Program-made: the position numbers and the translations under genes | The notes under the pieces: model-generated | The model's database searches: none | What the model was told of the DNA's origin: nothing | What the model saw: the letters and a program-made list of their open reading frames with translations, nothing else | In this document: one piece after another, positions 13,425-19,699 of the stretch | How positions within the stretch are numbered: position 1 is the first letter of the stretch | Layout: every line of letters starts with the position of its first letter | Virus record (IMG/VR): IMGVR_UViG_3300046462_000140 | Location: 1 to 22,345 of that record | Source: a virus | Length of the DNA: 22,345 nt | Reading direction: 5' to 3' (one strand)

Positions 13425-13903
13425 CACATCACCACTCATCTGCCGATAGTGCCAGCGACTTCGAGCGCGTGTTCAGAGAAGCCTGCGACGAAGCGGGCCG
13501 CGCCTACGACAATGAGGCTTTGCTCAAAGCGATTGCCGATTTGAAGGCCGCAAGAAGTAGTGAATACCGCTGCGCAAAATGCGGAGCGGGCGCAGATGAG
13601 CGCTTCGACTGCTGTGAGGTTCATGCCCTCACTTCCACTGGACCGCAGCCACCGAGCAAGATGCTCACCATGCTGGCAATCCTAGATGCGGCCGGCGGCC
13701 AGACCGAGGCGAGCGACAGTAAGTGGTGCTGGCTCAACTACTTCTGCGACGACGTCGAACCCGTTGACACGTTCAATCAAGCGATCGACGCCAAATTGAT
13801 CCGCGTCACCCACGATAGCAGCTTCGACACTTCAACCGCCTTTTTGACCGACGCTGGCCGTGCCTCTCTGGCGGTGTCGCGCCCACAACGAGTACCCCAA
13901 TGA
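13421..13903 (+). CDS. Protein with Cys-rich zinc-ribbon-like segment (160 aa), unknown function
   Basis: The ATG overlaps the upstream TGA (ATGA). An N-terminal helical region includes a natural His3. A Cys cluster (C51-x2-C54, then C64, C65 and H68) could bind zinc. The C-terminal part (residues about 80-155) alternates helices and strands and contains KMLTMLAILDAAGGQ and TAFLTDAGRASL, which resemble the helix and wing of small winged-helix proteins. It may be a DNA- or RNA-binding protein, but no family is recognised. Confidence 0.6.
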   Translation: MTHHHSSADSASDFERVFREACDEAGRAYDNEALLKAIADLKAARSSEYRCAKCGAGADERFDCCEVHALTSTGPQPPSKMLTMLAILDAAGGQTEASDSKWCWLNYFCDDVEPVDTFNQAIDAKLIRVTHDSSFDTSTAFLTDAGRASLAVSRPQRVPQ

Positions 13904-14004
13904 CCACCTTCGCAATCGAAACCGTCCTGCTGCTGCCGTACGTCTACTGGCTGAAGCTGATGCAGGCACACACTGAATTCTACGAGGACCTGATCTATGC
14001 ATAG
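13900..14004 (+). CDS. Micro-protein with hydrophobic N-terminal helix (34 aa)
   Basis: The ATG overlaps the upstream TGA (ATGA). Residues 4-20 (FAIETVLLLPYVYWLKL) are hydrophobic, followed by a short acidic and aromatic tail. It could be a small membrane peptide. Support is the junction and the fit between neighbours; it could still be a coupling ORF only. Confidence 0.35.
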   Translation: MTTFAIETVLLLPYVYWLKLMQAHTEFYEDLIYA

Positions 14005-14242
14005 CCCCGACGCTACCTGGGAGACCGGACTGGTCATCCCTGAGACCACCAAGCCCATCGACGTCCAGACGCTCGACGCGTTGTTGAGGATCGAGGTGTT
14101 GCTGGAGGAGTTGCTCGGCCAACGCAACGTCGTGGCGGTCTCCGGTGACCTGAGCGACCTGCTGTCTGACATCGAGCCCACCGAGACGCCGTTCCTTGAG
14201 AGCATCAAGGACGAGAAGAAGACCAAGGGCAAGCGTAAGTGA
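13997..14242 (+). CDS. Small acidic protein of unknown function (81 aa)
   Basis: The ATG lies 8 bases before the end of the upstream ORF. A leucine-rich helix (LDALLRIEVLLEELL, residues about 27-41) lies between a polar N-terminus and an acidic stretch, and the C-terminus is basic (KDEKKTKGKRK). The helix may dimerise. No family is recognised. Confidence 0.5.
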   Translation: MHSPDATWETGLVIPETTKPIDVQTLDALLRIEVLLEELLGQRNVVAVSGDLSDLLSDIEPTETPFLESIKDEKKTKGKRK

Positions 14243-14406
14243 ACAGTGATCTGATCCTCGCGCTGTCCGACCGGATCGCCGAGACCATCAAGGACTTCAC
14301 CGAGGTCAACCCGGTGGATGCCGTAGGGGCCCTTACGGCGCTGGAATACACCTACGCCTGCATTGAGCGGGTGTTGGATGACACCCCACCACACAAGCTG
14401 CACTAA
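14239..14406 (+). CDS. Small helical protein of unknown function (55 aa)
   Basis: The GTG overlaps the upstream TGA (GTGA). The product is two predicted helices (SDLILALSDRIAETIKDF and AVGALTALEYTYACIERVL). There is no domain. Its stop codon is part of TAAGGAG, the ribosome binding site of the next gene. Confidence 0.5.
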   Translation: MNSDLILALSDRIAETIKDFTEVNPVDAVGALTALEYTYACIERVLDDTPPHKLH

Positions 14407-14415
14407 GGAGACGAC

Positions 14416-14610
14416 ATGAACGTGATCAACACCGAACCGAACTTCGCGAAGGCCATCGAAGCCGAGGCCGCCAAGGAGCTGGCCCAGGAGAAGGCGACTG
14501 CCGCCAAGTCCAAGATCAAGGACAGCCTGAAGCGCATCGCTGCGGCCGAGAAGGTTCTCCAGAACCTCCAGGACGAGCACGCTGTCCTGCTGGCCGACAT
14601 TGCTTCCTGA
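14416..14610 (+). CDS. Small coiled-coil protein (64 aa)
   Basis: The ATG at 14416 is preceded by TAAGGAG (14404-14410), the best ribosome binding site in this part of the window, so the protein may be abundant. After about 12 residues it is one continuous Ala/Lys/Glu helix with a coiled-coil pattern (AKSKIKDSLKRIAAAEKVL and on). Function is unknown; the size and helix content would suit a small scaffold or inhibitor, but this is not shown. Confidence 0.6.
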   Translation: MNVINTEPNFAKAIEAEAAKELAQEKATAAKSKIKDSLKRIAAAEKVLQNLQDEHAVLLADIAS

Positions 14611-15175
14611 TCAACGCATCCTGTCCCGTCCTCTGCGTTTGCATTGGGCGGGATGGGAGACCAACACCGTCCGCCTCCAGCAGGCTGGCTGGCAACTGGC
14701 GGCCGAGCAGGACTTCTACCAAGACCGCATGCGGATCGCCATGAAGCATGACGGCATGAACCTCCTGGCTCTGACGCCGCGCTTCGACTTCCGCTATCAG
14801 GAAGCCCTGCGCGACCCCAGGTATCTGGAGAGCCTGCCGATCCCCGTGGTGGCCGCAATGGGCCGCGAGGTCCGCATCCACGAACACGGACAGCTCGACT
14901 GGAGCTTCCAGGCGATTGACGCCAAGCCGACGTTCACGGCCGAGAAGATCACGCAGTTGGAGCACCTCGCGCACTTCGCGGCGCCCCTGGTCCGCTGCAA
15001 CGAGGTGATCATCCCCGAGGAGAGCGTGCCCGAGCTGCTCGACCGGATCCTGCAGCTGCAGCAGCCGGCGCGCACAGATCGCCTCAGAGAGCAGATGAAG
15101 AACCCCGAGGGCATGCTGATCGACAGCGTGCCGAAGCAGAAGTTCCACGCGCAGATCCTCAGCCTCGCAGCTTAA
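14600..15175 (+). CDS. Protein of unknown function (191 aa), last gene of the plus block
   Basis: A TTG start at 14600 overlaps the preceding gene by 11 bases; later TTG and CTG codons in the first 15 residues are alternatives. The protein-like part begins LRLHWAGWETNTVRLQQAGW and continues as a mixed alpha/beta protein (LLALTPRFDFRY, PIPVVAAMGREVRIHEHG). It contains no membrane segment. I do not recognise the family. It ends 2 bases before the A-run of the terminator at 15178. Confidence 0.6.
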   Translation: MLPDQRILSRPLRLHWAGWETNTVRLQQAGWQLAAEQDFYQDRMRIAMKHDGMNLLALTPRFDFRYQEALRDPRYLESLPIPVVAAMGREVRIHEHGQLDWSFQAIDAKPTFTAEKITQLEHLAHFAAPLVRCNEVIIPEESVPELLDRILQLQQPARTDRLREQMKNPEGMLIDSVPKQKFHAQILSLAA

Positions 15176-15177
15176 CG

Positions 15178-15223
15178 AAAAAAAAACCCCCAAGGGATCC
15201 CATTACGGGTCCTTGGGGGTTTT
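15178..15223. terminator. Bidirectional intrinsic terminator between convergent gene blocks
   Basis: A perfect 13-bp inverted repeat pairs 15183-15195 (AAAACCCCCAAGG) with 15211-15223 (CCTTGGGGGTTTT) around a 15-base loop. The left arm belongs to a run of nine A (15178-15186), so RNA of the minus strand ends with nine U after the stem, a strong terminator. In the plus direction only four U follow. It sits between the last plus gene (ends 15175) and the last minus gene (stop at 15240). Confidence 0.92.
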
Positions 15224-15239
15224 AGGTTAGGCGTAGGCT

Positions 15240-15614
15240 TTAGGCGTTCGCGCGCGGGTCACCCGGCAGGAACGTAGTGCCCGTCTGAGCAACCGGAGAA
15301 GCCACAGGGCCGAGAGCCGGCACAACGGCCACAGGATCAGCAGCGGGAGCCACGGGTGCGTCCACGGGAGCCGGCGCTACAAAGAGAGCCGCCGAGACCG
15401 CAGCGATACCAGCGGACTCCGCAGGGGTCGTGGTGGCGGCCAGGAGCGTGGCGGTGAGCTGGTCGATGTCAGCCTGGGCGGACACGAGGTCGGCTTTCGC
15501 GGCACCAGCCGCTTCCACGGCGGCATCGCGCTCAGCGGCCACAGAGGCGACCGAGGAGGCCAGGGTGGCGACCTTGGCGACCGCGTCAGTGAGTTTGGAG
15601 AGGTCGAGAGGCAA
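15240..15614 (-). CDS. Ala-rich coiled-coil/disordered protein (124 aa)
   Basis: A TTG start at 15614 follows AAGGA with a 9-base spacer on the minus strand. Residues 1-60 form an Ala-rich heptad helix (DAVAKVATLASSVASVAAER and on). Residues 70-124 are Ala/Pro/Val-rich and likely disordered (VAPAPVDAPVAPAADPV), ending LPGDPRANA. There is no known family. It is last in the late block, after the SGNH spike, and could be a small virion or tail-associated protein. The amino acid composition is very biased. Confidence 0.6.
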   Translation of the reverse strand: MPLDLSKLTDAVAKVATLASSVASVAAERDAAVEAAGAAKADLVSAQADIDQLTATLLAATTTPAESAGIAAVSAALFVAPAPVDAPVAPAADPVAVVPALGPVASPVAQTGTTFLPGDPRANA

Positions 15615-15619
15615 TAGAA

Positions 15620-15658
15620 GGTTTCCTTATTGAAATAGGCGCACTCAATGGCTAATTA
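15620..15658 (-). promoter_or_regulatory. Candidate minus-strand regulatory element upstream of 15614
   Basis: Read on the minus strand, this gap contains AATTAG, 22 bases, then TAAGGA. The only other sizeable minus-strand gap (19661-19696) holds ATTTAG, 21 bases, then TAAGGA. The shared layout may be a phage RNA polymerase promoter, or the TAAGGA may just be a ribosome binding site. Confidence 0.2.
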
Positions 15659-15664
15659 GGTGCC

Positions 15665-15799
15665 ATGGAATACGTTGCATACGCGATAGGCGCCATCATG
15701 GGCGCCCACATTCTTCTCACGGTCTACCGTGCGATCCGCAGGCCATCGAAACAAAAGCTCGATGGCCCCGTTAGCGGGTGGGGTACCCCAGAGGGCTAG
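15665..15799 (+). CDS. Possible plus-strand membrane micro-protein within the minus block (44 aa)
   Basis: This ATG ORF lies in the 187-base gap between two minus-strand genes; no minus-strand frame there codes more than about 15 residues from an ATG. The product has a hydrophobic helix (residues about 4-21, VAYAIGAIMGAHILLTVY) followed directly by a basic cluster (RAIRRPSKQK), the normal positive-inside arrangement of a small membrane protein. AGGTG lies only two bases before the ATG, a poor spacing, and the terminator at 15178-15223 separates it from plus-strand transcription. It may be a real antisense-oriented gene or a chance ORF. Confidence 0.4.
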   Translation: MEYVAYAIGAIMGAHILLTVYRAIRRPSKQKLDGPVSGWGTPEG

Positions 15800-15801
15800 G
15801 G

Positions 15802-17850
15802 CTACTGAGCACCAACGTCCCGCAGGTACGGCAGGATGCAGACGTTCCTGTAGTTTGACATCTGGACCGAAGTCAAAGACGAACCGATATCGCCAAAGGC
15901 AATCCGTATGTTGTTCGAGAACGTCGCAACGTCCGCTAGGAACTGAATGGCCTGAGTAGGCAACGCGGTGGATGCCTGAGTATCCCCAACCAAGAGCGCA
16001 CCGTTCCGGGTAAAATCACGACCGGTCGCACCAGTACGCCGCAACACGAAATGACCATCCGTAGCCGTGTTGGCGTTGTTGGCGCCAAAAGTCGCATCAT
16101 TGATGACCCAGTTGACAACATCGCCCGTGCTTCGCGGATTGGCTAGGGTGCGCGCAGTAGTGGCCACGGCGTTACCGATAATGCGGTTAGACGCACTAGC
16201 AGCAGCACCAACAGTGATCGAGAAGAACGATACGTGCGCCGAGTTCTGGCTGAAGTTTCCGCCAGCCGTTGAAGGCACGAACTGCGTATTAAGTGCCGCG
16301 CTTACGCCGTCACCCGTAAAGCCGCGGTCAGCAAGGAAGTTCGGGGAGCCGACGAGCGCTGCGGTAAACGTGCCGGGGTTCTTCCAGTTGATACGTGCGG
16401 CCTGACTGTCAGCACCTGCAAAGCCGTAGATGGCATCACGGGTCTGCCAAATACCGTAGCCCTTCATACACTTGATGGCGAAGTCAATCGACGCCAAACG
16501 TGCAGCACTAGGAGGCGCTGTGAAGGCCGCAGCAACCGCCTGAGCTTCCGTAGATACAGCACTGAAACCTGCGGGCGCCGTGCCCAAGTAGTTTGCGAAG
16601 ACACCCTTCAGATAGGTGGACGCAACACTCAATCCCGAATTGGCCGGATGGATGCCGTCCGTCGTGTAGGCCGAGTTAGCCCACAAGGCGCCGCTAGAGA
16701 GCACGGATGGGACATCAAGGATTTCGTCGAGGCCGTTTGAGCCGACGTTAGCGACCAGAGCCGTGTTGAGCGTGTCGCGGTTTCCACCGACACCGAAGTT
16801 CGTAACCGGCGTGGTGTTGGTGCTGTCGGTGCGTGCAAGGATCTTCATCTGCGCAACGCGCGAGATGCCGAGCTGCTTTGCGACGCCCCAGATGGCTTGC
16901 AACGCTGTCTGCGTTACGGCAGGGGTGGTACCTGCCGCGATGTCGTTGGTACCGCCTTCCGAAACTAGATGCGTTGCATAAGCCAGCATCTTTAGGCGCC
17001 GCCCCATGTTGGCGCTCGCCGTCGCGACGGTTGACGTGCTGCGAGCCAGATTGACCCACGGGATGTTGCGACCGTTCACGCCCCACATGGAGCGAACCAT
17101 GATACCGCCAGAGGTGCCGTTGACGCCGGAACTGTTGGCGTCGAGCGAGAAGTCAGCAATGCTATCGCCCATGATGGCGATAGAGACCTCGGGAGAGGTG
17201 AACTTGCCGAGCACACCGATAAGCGGCGACTGCAGATTGACTTCCGTCCCGGTAGGAACTCCAGTCGTCATCACCTGAGACGTGCCGTTGTTGTTCTGGA
17301 CACTAGCCTCGCCGGTCGACGGCGTGTAAGCCGATGGCACCGGGATAAACTGGCCAGACGACACCAGCACGCTATCATGAATGAAAATCTGCGTGCCAGC
17401 GGGGATCACGCCAGCGTAGCCGAACGCGGTCGCGGGGATCTGATCTGAGACGACTAGAGCTGCACCATCCGCAACCGAAACCGTATTCGACGCGGCGAAG
17501 GTGACGCGCACGCAATTCGGGTTTGGTGCTGTCGGTATCTCGATAGATGCTTCCAGCGTGTAGGCGTTCCCGAGAGTGTTCTCGGCGCCGGTCGTATCAC
17601 ACCAATAGTTGCAGTAAGCCAGCTTGAGGTAATAAACTGACTGGCCGCCAAGTACGGAGAGTCGGCGTGTTTCGAGGCGAGTTGTCGTTGCGCCGGCAGT
17701 AAAAGAGCCCTTCGCGTTGCGGGCATTGCTGCCGACTATCTGCTCGTAGGGGAGAGCAACCGGGCCGCCCCCGGAAGTCCCGGCGTTAACTCTGCGCCTA
17801 GTCTTACCAATCGACGGAACGCCGGGAACGAAGATGTTCGTCGGCGCCAT
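15802..17850 (-). CDS. Tail spike/fibre with SGNH (GDSL-type) esterase domain
   Basis: The 682-aa protein carries SGNH hydrolase motifs: IMGDSIADF (block I, catalytic Ser230), GGTNDI (block III, Asn302) and DGIHPANSG (block V, Asp398 and His401). The family removes acyl groups from sugars or lipids; in phages it usually deacetylates surface polysaccharide. The N-terminal 200 residues are beta-rich. The C-terminal third (from about 450), with GYGIWQTRDAIYGFAGADSQ and HFVLRRTGATGRDFTRNGAL, looks like a jelly-roll domain. I chose ATG 17850 because it overlaps the upstream stop (TAATG) and gives MAPTNIFVPG; an in-frame start at 17871 adds MRRRELL. It is the second likely receptor-binding protein beside the beta-helix spike. 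Confidence 0.85.
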   Translation of the reverse strand: MAPTNIFVPGVPSIGKTRRRVNAGTSGGGPVALPYEQIVGSNARNAKGSFTAGATTTRLETRRLSVLGGQSVYYLKLAYCNYWCDTTGAENTLGNAYTLEASIEIPTAPNPNCVRVTFAASNTVSVADGAALVVSDQIPATAFGYAGVIPAGTQIFIHDSVLVSSGQFIPVPSAYTPSTGEASVQNNNGTSQVMTTGVPTGTEVNLQSPLIGVLGKFTSPEVSIAIMGDSIADFSLDANSSGVNGTSGGIMVRSMWGVNGRNIPWVNLARSTSTVATASANMGRRLKMLAYATHLVSEGGTNDIAAGTTPAVTQTALQAIWGVAKQLGISRVAQMKILARTDSTNTTPVTNFGVGGNRDTLNTALVANVGSNGLDEILDVPSVLSSGALWANSAYTTDGIHPANSGLSVASTYLKGVFANYLGTAPAGFSAVSTEAQAVAAAFTAPPSAARLASIDFAIKCMKGYGIWQTRDAIYGFAGADSQAARINWKNPGTFTAALVGSPNFLADRGFTGDGVSAALNTQFVPSTAGGNFSQNSAHVSFFSITVGAAASASNRIIGNAVATTARTLANPRSTGDVVNWVINDATFGANNANTATDGHFVLRRTGATGRDFTRNGALLVGDTQASTALPTQAIQFLADVATFSNNIRIAFGDIGSSLTSVQMSNYRNVCILPYLRDVGAQ

Positions 17851-18122
17851 TAGAAGTTCTCGACGGCGCAAACCACCTGAGTGCCCGAGGCAACGATGCC
17901 ATACACAGCGTCAGTGGTCTCAAGGGCAACAGAGGCCCCAAGGACACCGGGGAGCAGCAGGCCGTTGTTGACGGTCACGCCTGAGTTGCCAAGGTAGACC
18001 GCGGTGGTGCCAGTGTTCTCAACGACCACAGTGTCACGGCCGGAGCGCTGGGCGACGATAAGCGTCGCAGTGGTGGCCACAGTCGCCTGAGAGGTGGCGA
18101 AGTTGGCATTCAAATTCTTCAC
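17850..18122 (-). CDS. Small beta-rich protein (90 aa), probable virion protein
   Basis: A GTG start overlaps the stop of the upstream membrane gene (GTGA). The sequence is Thr/Val/Gly-rich and reads as a beta sandwich (RDTVVVENTGTTAVYLGNSG, then LLLPGVLGASVALE and AVYGIVASGTQVVCAV). Small proteins of this look occur near phage fibre or head-decoration genes. It sits between holin-like genes and the SGNH spike and overlaps the latter by one base. The exact role is unknown. Confidence 0.6.
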   Translation of the reverse strand: MKNLNANFATSQATVATTATLIVAQRSGRDTVVVENTGTTAVYLGNSGVTVNNGLLLPGVLGASVALETTDAVYGIVASGTQVVCAVENF

Positions 18123-18280
18123 GAGGATAGGCCCTTGTTCTTAATCTTGTAGTAGATTTGCACGATCAACCACACGCCACCGAGGAGCCCTACGGCCAGC
18201 TGGATGTACGGGTTGACCGTGTTGAGCCACAGGGGCGAAGTCAGAGCTGCGCCTGCGCCTGCGGTAGTTGCGGTTTCCAT
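18119..18280 (-). CDS. Holin-like single-TM protein (53 aa)
   Basis: The ATG at 18280 overlaps the upstream stop by one base, and the TGA overlaps the next GTG. The N-terminus is small and polar (METATTAGAGAALTSPLWLN), followed by one membrane helix (residues about 27-45, LAVGLLGGVWLIVQIYY) and a basic end (KIKNKGLSS). Size, topology and place next to a muramidase fit a holin or pinholin; T7 gp17.5 also ends in a membrane helix with a basic tail. Family similarity is not proven. Confidence 0.55.
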   Translation of the reverse strand: METATTAGAGAALTSPLWLNTVNPYIQLAVGLLGGVWLIVQIYYKIKNKGLSS

Positions 18281-18693
18281 TACGCTCTCTTGATCCATGC
18301 GGAGGCTATTCCTGCGACAACCGTGGACGTACCCGTCAGCGTAAAGACGGAGCCCACGACAATGCGCGCGTATTCAAGCTCGACATCAGGGACCTTGAGT
18401 ACGGTCCAGCCGAGCGCGGGGAAGGTGCTGACGAAGAAGATGGCTGCGTGGTAGAGGAGGACAGGGAAGACCCCGAGGCCCCAAGCAACCCAAAATACCG
18501 GATGATTGAGCATCGACATCGTCACGTCTCGCACGGCGGCGAAGTGTGCTGTCTCTGACTGCACGATGGCAGTCGACACTGTCGCCGAGTTGTTGTTCTC
18601 GACGACGTGCGTGTCTTCCTTCTTATTCAGCCACCCGAAGATCCCTGTGAGGAGCTGCGGGACCGAAGTGAGCAGCGTGATCAGCCAGCTCAT
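18280..18693 (-). CDS. Holin-like membrane protein, GTA-type 3-TM family
   Basis: The 137-aa protein has three hydrophobic segments: residues about 2-22, 66-90 (VFWVAWGLGVFPVLLYHA) and 110-132. A polar, Gln/Glu/Thr-rich stretch after the first helix precedes MSMLNHPVFWVAWGLG. This arrangement, especially the HPxFWxAWGLG segment, resembles the GTA_holin_3TM family that accompanies muramidases in proteobacterial phages and gene transfer agents. It would form lesions in the inner membrane so the endolysin reaches the cell wall. The ATG overlaps the upstream TGA (ATGA). The assignment is by motif memory. Confidence 0.65.
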   Translation of the reverse strand: MSWLITLLTSVPQLLTGIFGWLNKKEDTHVVENNNSATVSTAIVQSETAHFAAVRDVTMSMLNHPVFWVAWGLGVFPVLLYHAAIFFVSTFPALGWTVLKVPDVELEYARIVVGSVFTLTGTSTVVAGIASAWIKRA

Positions 18694-18932
18694 TCCTCGG
18701 TGTCCTTGGGGTCCTCAAGGTGAACCACGGGCTTCATCACGAGCAGCACGAACGGCAGCAGCGAGATGATAAGTTCTACGTAGTTGGAAGGCAGGAAGCG
18801 CGAGAGGATCGGCCTGAGGTCGATGCCCTGGAGCTGGTAGAGCAGCTCGGGAAGCACAGCGACGACGGCCAGACCCAGCGCATGCCAGTGGACCTTCAGT
18901 CGGGCCCAGATGTCTTTTAGTTCACTAAGCAT
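18690..18932 (-). CDS. Small membrane protein of the lysis cassette (80 aa)
   Basis: The ATG at 18932 overlaps the end of the muramidase gene by 8 bases. Two hydrophobic segments (residues about 17-33, HALGLAVVAVLPELLYQ, and 53-68, ELIISLLPFVLLVMKP) are flanked by charged ends. The two-TM layout and location suggest a holin or antiholin partner of the next protein. No specific family is recognised. Confidence 0.55.
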   Translation of the reverse strand: MLSELKDIWARLKVHWHALGLAVVAVLPELLYQLQGIDLRPILSRFLPSNYVELIISLLPFVLLVMKPVVHLEDPKDTEE

Positions 18933-19650
18933 GTTTCAGTTGATCGTTGTACGCATTGGCGCGGTGGTTGGCCTGTACGGCATGCCATATGAGCCAGAGT
19001 GTGCCAGTGATCACGAGGCCCGCAATGACCCAGCCGGCGACCGTGGAGAAGTCACAGCTGTTGATCACTGGAGCCGCGGTGGCACCTGTGGAGGCACCCG
19101 CGGTCGAGTGTGCGATGGCCTTGCCCGCGTTCTTGGTGGCTTCGTTCTTGAGGCCAGGAGCGACGGGTTTACCCGAGGCACCGAGGGCCATACGGACACC
19201 CGTGGCTTCCACGTCGGCCACCCTTCGGCTCCAGCCCTTGCCAAAGCAGGAGAAGGTGCGCAGCGAGTGCAGGAAGGACGAGCGCTTGGCGCAGAAGGCC
19301 TTCACGTAGGCGACTGGGGCGAGCTTCTGGGCGTCGAGGGCCGTGCGGTAGGTGAGGGCGCGCTTGACGCCGGAGTTCACACCGAAGTCGAACTCGACGA
19401 AGTCCACGCCGGCAGGGCGCGCATCGCAGCCGAGCTTGGCCCAGTATTTCTGACGGTAGATGTCGATGGCGACTGCCTTGGGCATTGCCTTGACGTCAGC
19501 CGGGGAAGCATCGGGCTTCCAGTAGAGGCGAGCATCGAAGATGGTGATGCCCCAGTTGGTGGCGCCACCGGGATCACGGGGATCGTTGGTGTAGCCGCCT
19601 TCGTAGGTCAGCGTCTTGCTGATGCTCGCCTCGCGATTTGAGGCGGTCAT
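18925..19650 (-). CDS. Endolysin: GH108-type muramidase with C-terminal membrane segment
   Basis: The 241-aa protein begins with the GH108 (Zliva-type) muramidase motif EGGYTNDPRDPGGATNWGIT, with the likely catalytic Glu at residue 17. Further family features are VEFDFGVNSG (residues 85-94) and, in the peptidoglycan-binding-3-like part, FGKGWSRRV (136-144). It would cut glycan strands of peptidoglycan. There is no N-terminal signal. After a Gly/Ala/Thr-rich linker (about 155-200), a membrane helix (about 203-223, STVAGWVIAGLVITGTLWLI) and a basic tail follow, which is unusual for a soluble phage endolysin. Three small membrane genes follow at once. A TAAGGA lies 13 bases before the ATG, a long spacing. 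Confidence 0.88.
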   Translation of the reverse strand: MTASNREASISKTLTYEGGYTNDPRDPGGATNWGITIFDARLYWKPDASPADVKAMPKAVAIDIYRQKYWAKLGCDARPAGVDFVEFDFGVNSGVKRALTYRTALDAQKLAPVAYVKAFCAKRSSFLHSLRTFSCFGKGWSRRVADVEATGVRMALGASGKPVAPGLKNEATKNAGKAIAHSTAGASTGATAAPVINSCDFSTVAGWVIAGLVITGTLWLIWHAVQANHRANAYNDQLKHA

Positions 19651-19660
19651 TGTTGGTGGT

Positions 19661-19696
19661 GGGTCCTTAGTTTATATCGGAACGGGATCACTAAAT
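19661..19696 (-). promoter_or_regulatory. Candidate minus-strand regulatory element upstream of the endolysin
   Basis: Minus-strand reading gives ATTTAG, 21 bases including GATATAAAC, then TAAGGACCC. The TAAGGA is 13 bases from the endolysin ATG, too far for a good ribosome binding site. ACTAAGGA loosely resembles the initiation part of T3-type promoters. Compare the element at 15620-15658. This is a weak call based on two sites. Confidence 0.22.
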
Positions 19697-19699
19697 CCC
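19684..19699 (-). other. Short hairpin at the end of the beta-helix spike gene
   Basis: GGGAT (19684-19688) and ATCCC (19695-19699) form a 5-bp stem with a 6-base loop that contains the spike stop codon. No U-run follows on the minus strand, so it is not a normal terminator. It could be an RNA-processing or attenuation site, or chance. Confidence 0.3.

Noticed and set aside
13421-13440. Engineered His-tag at the start of the 13421-13903 protein (MTHHH)
   Set aside because: There are only three His and the surroundings are normal phage sequence, so this is natural composition.
15630-15658. Sigma70-like boxes (TTGAAA, 15 bases, GCTAAT) before the 15665 ORF
   Set aside because: The spacer is short, and transcription would begin at or beyond the start codon. 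Such matches are frequent in an AT-richer gap.
15653-15673. Plus-strand sequence resembling the recognition half of an SP6 promoter (ATTAGGTG)
   Set aside because: About 13 of 21 positions agree, but the melting and initiation part (TATAG) does not. It would start inside the 15665 ORF, and no second plus-strand copy was noticed.
18910-19641. Plus-strand ORF of 243 codons opposite the muramidase
   Set aside because: The minus strand encodes the GH108 motif and overlaps correctly with its neighbours. The plus product is a Gly/Glu/Val-rich shadow.
19684-19699. Terminator between the beta-helix spike and the endolysin
   Set aside because: The stem is only 5 bp and is not followed by a U-run, so it is listed as a hairpin and not as a terminator.
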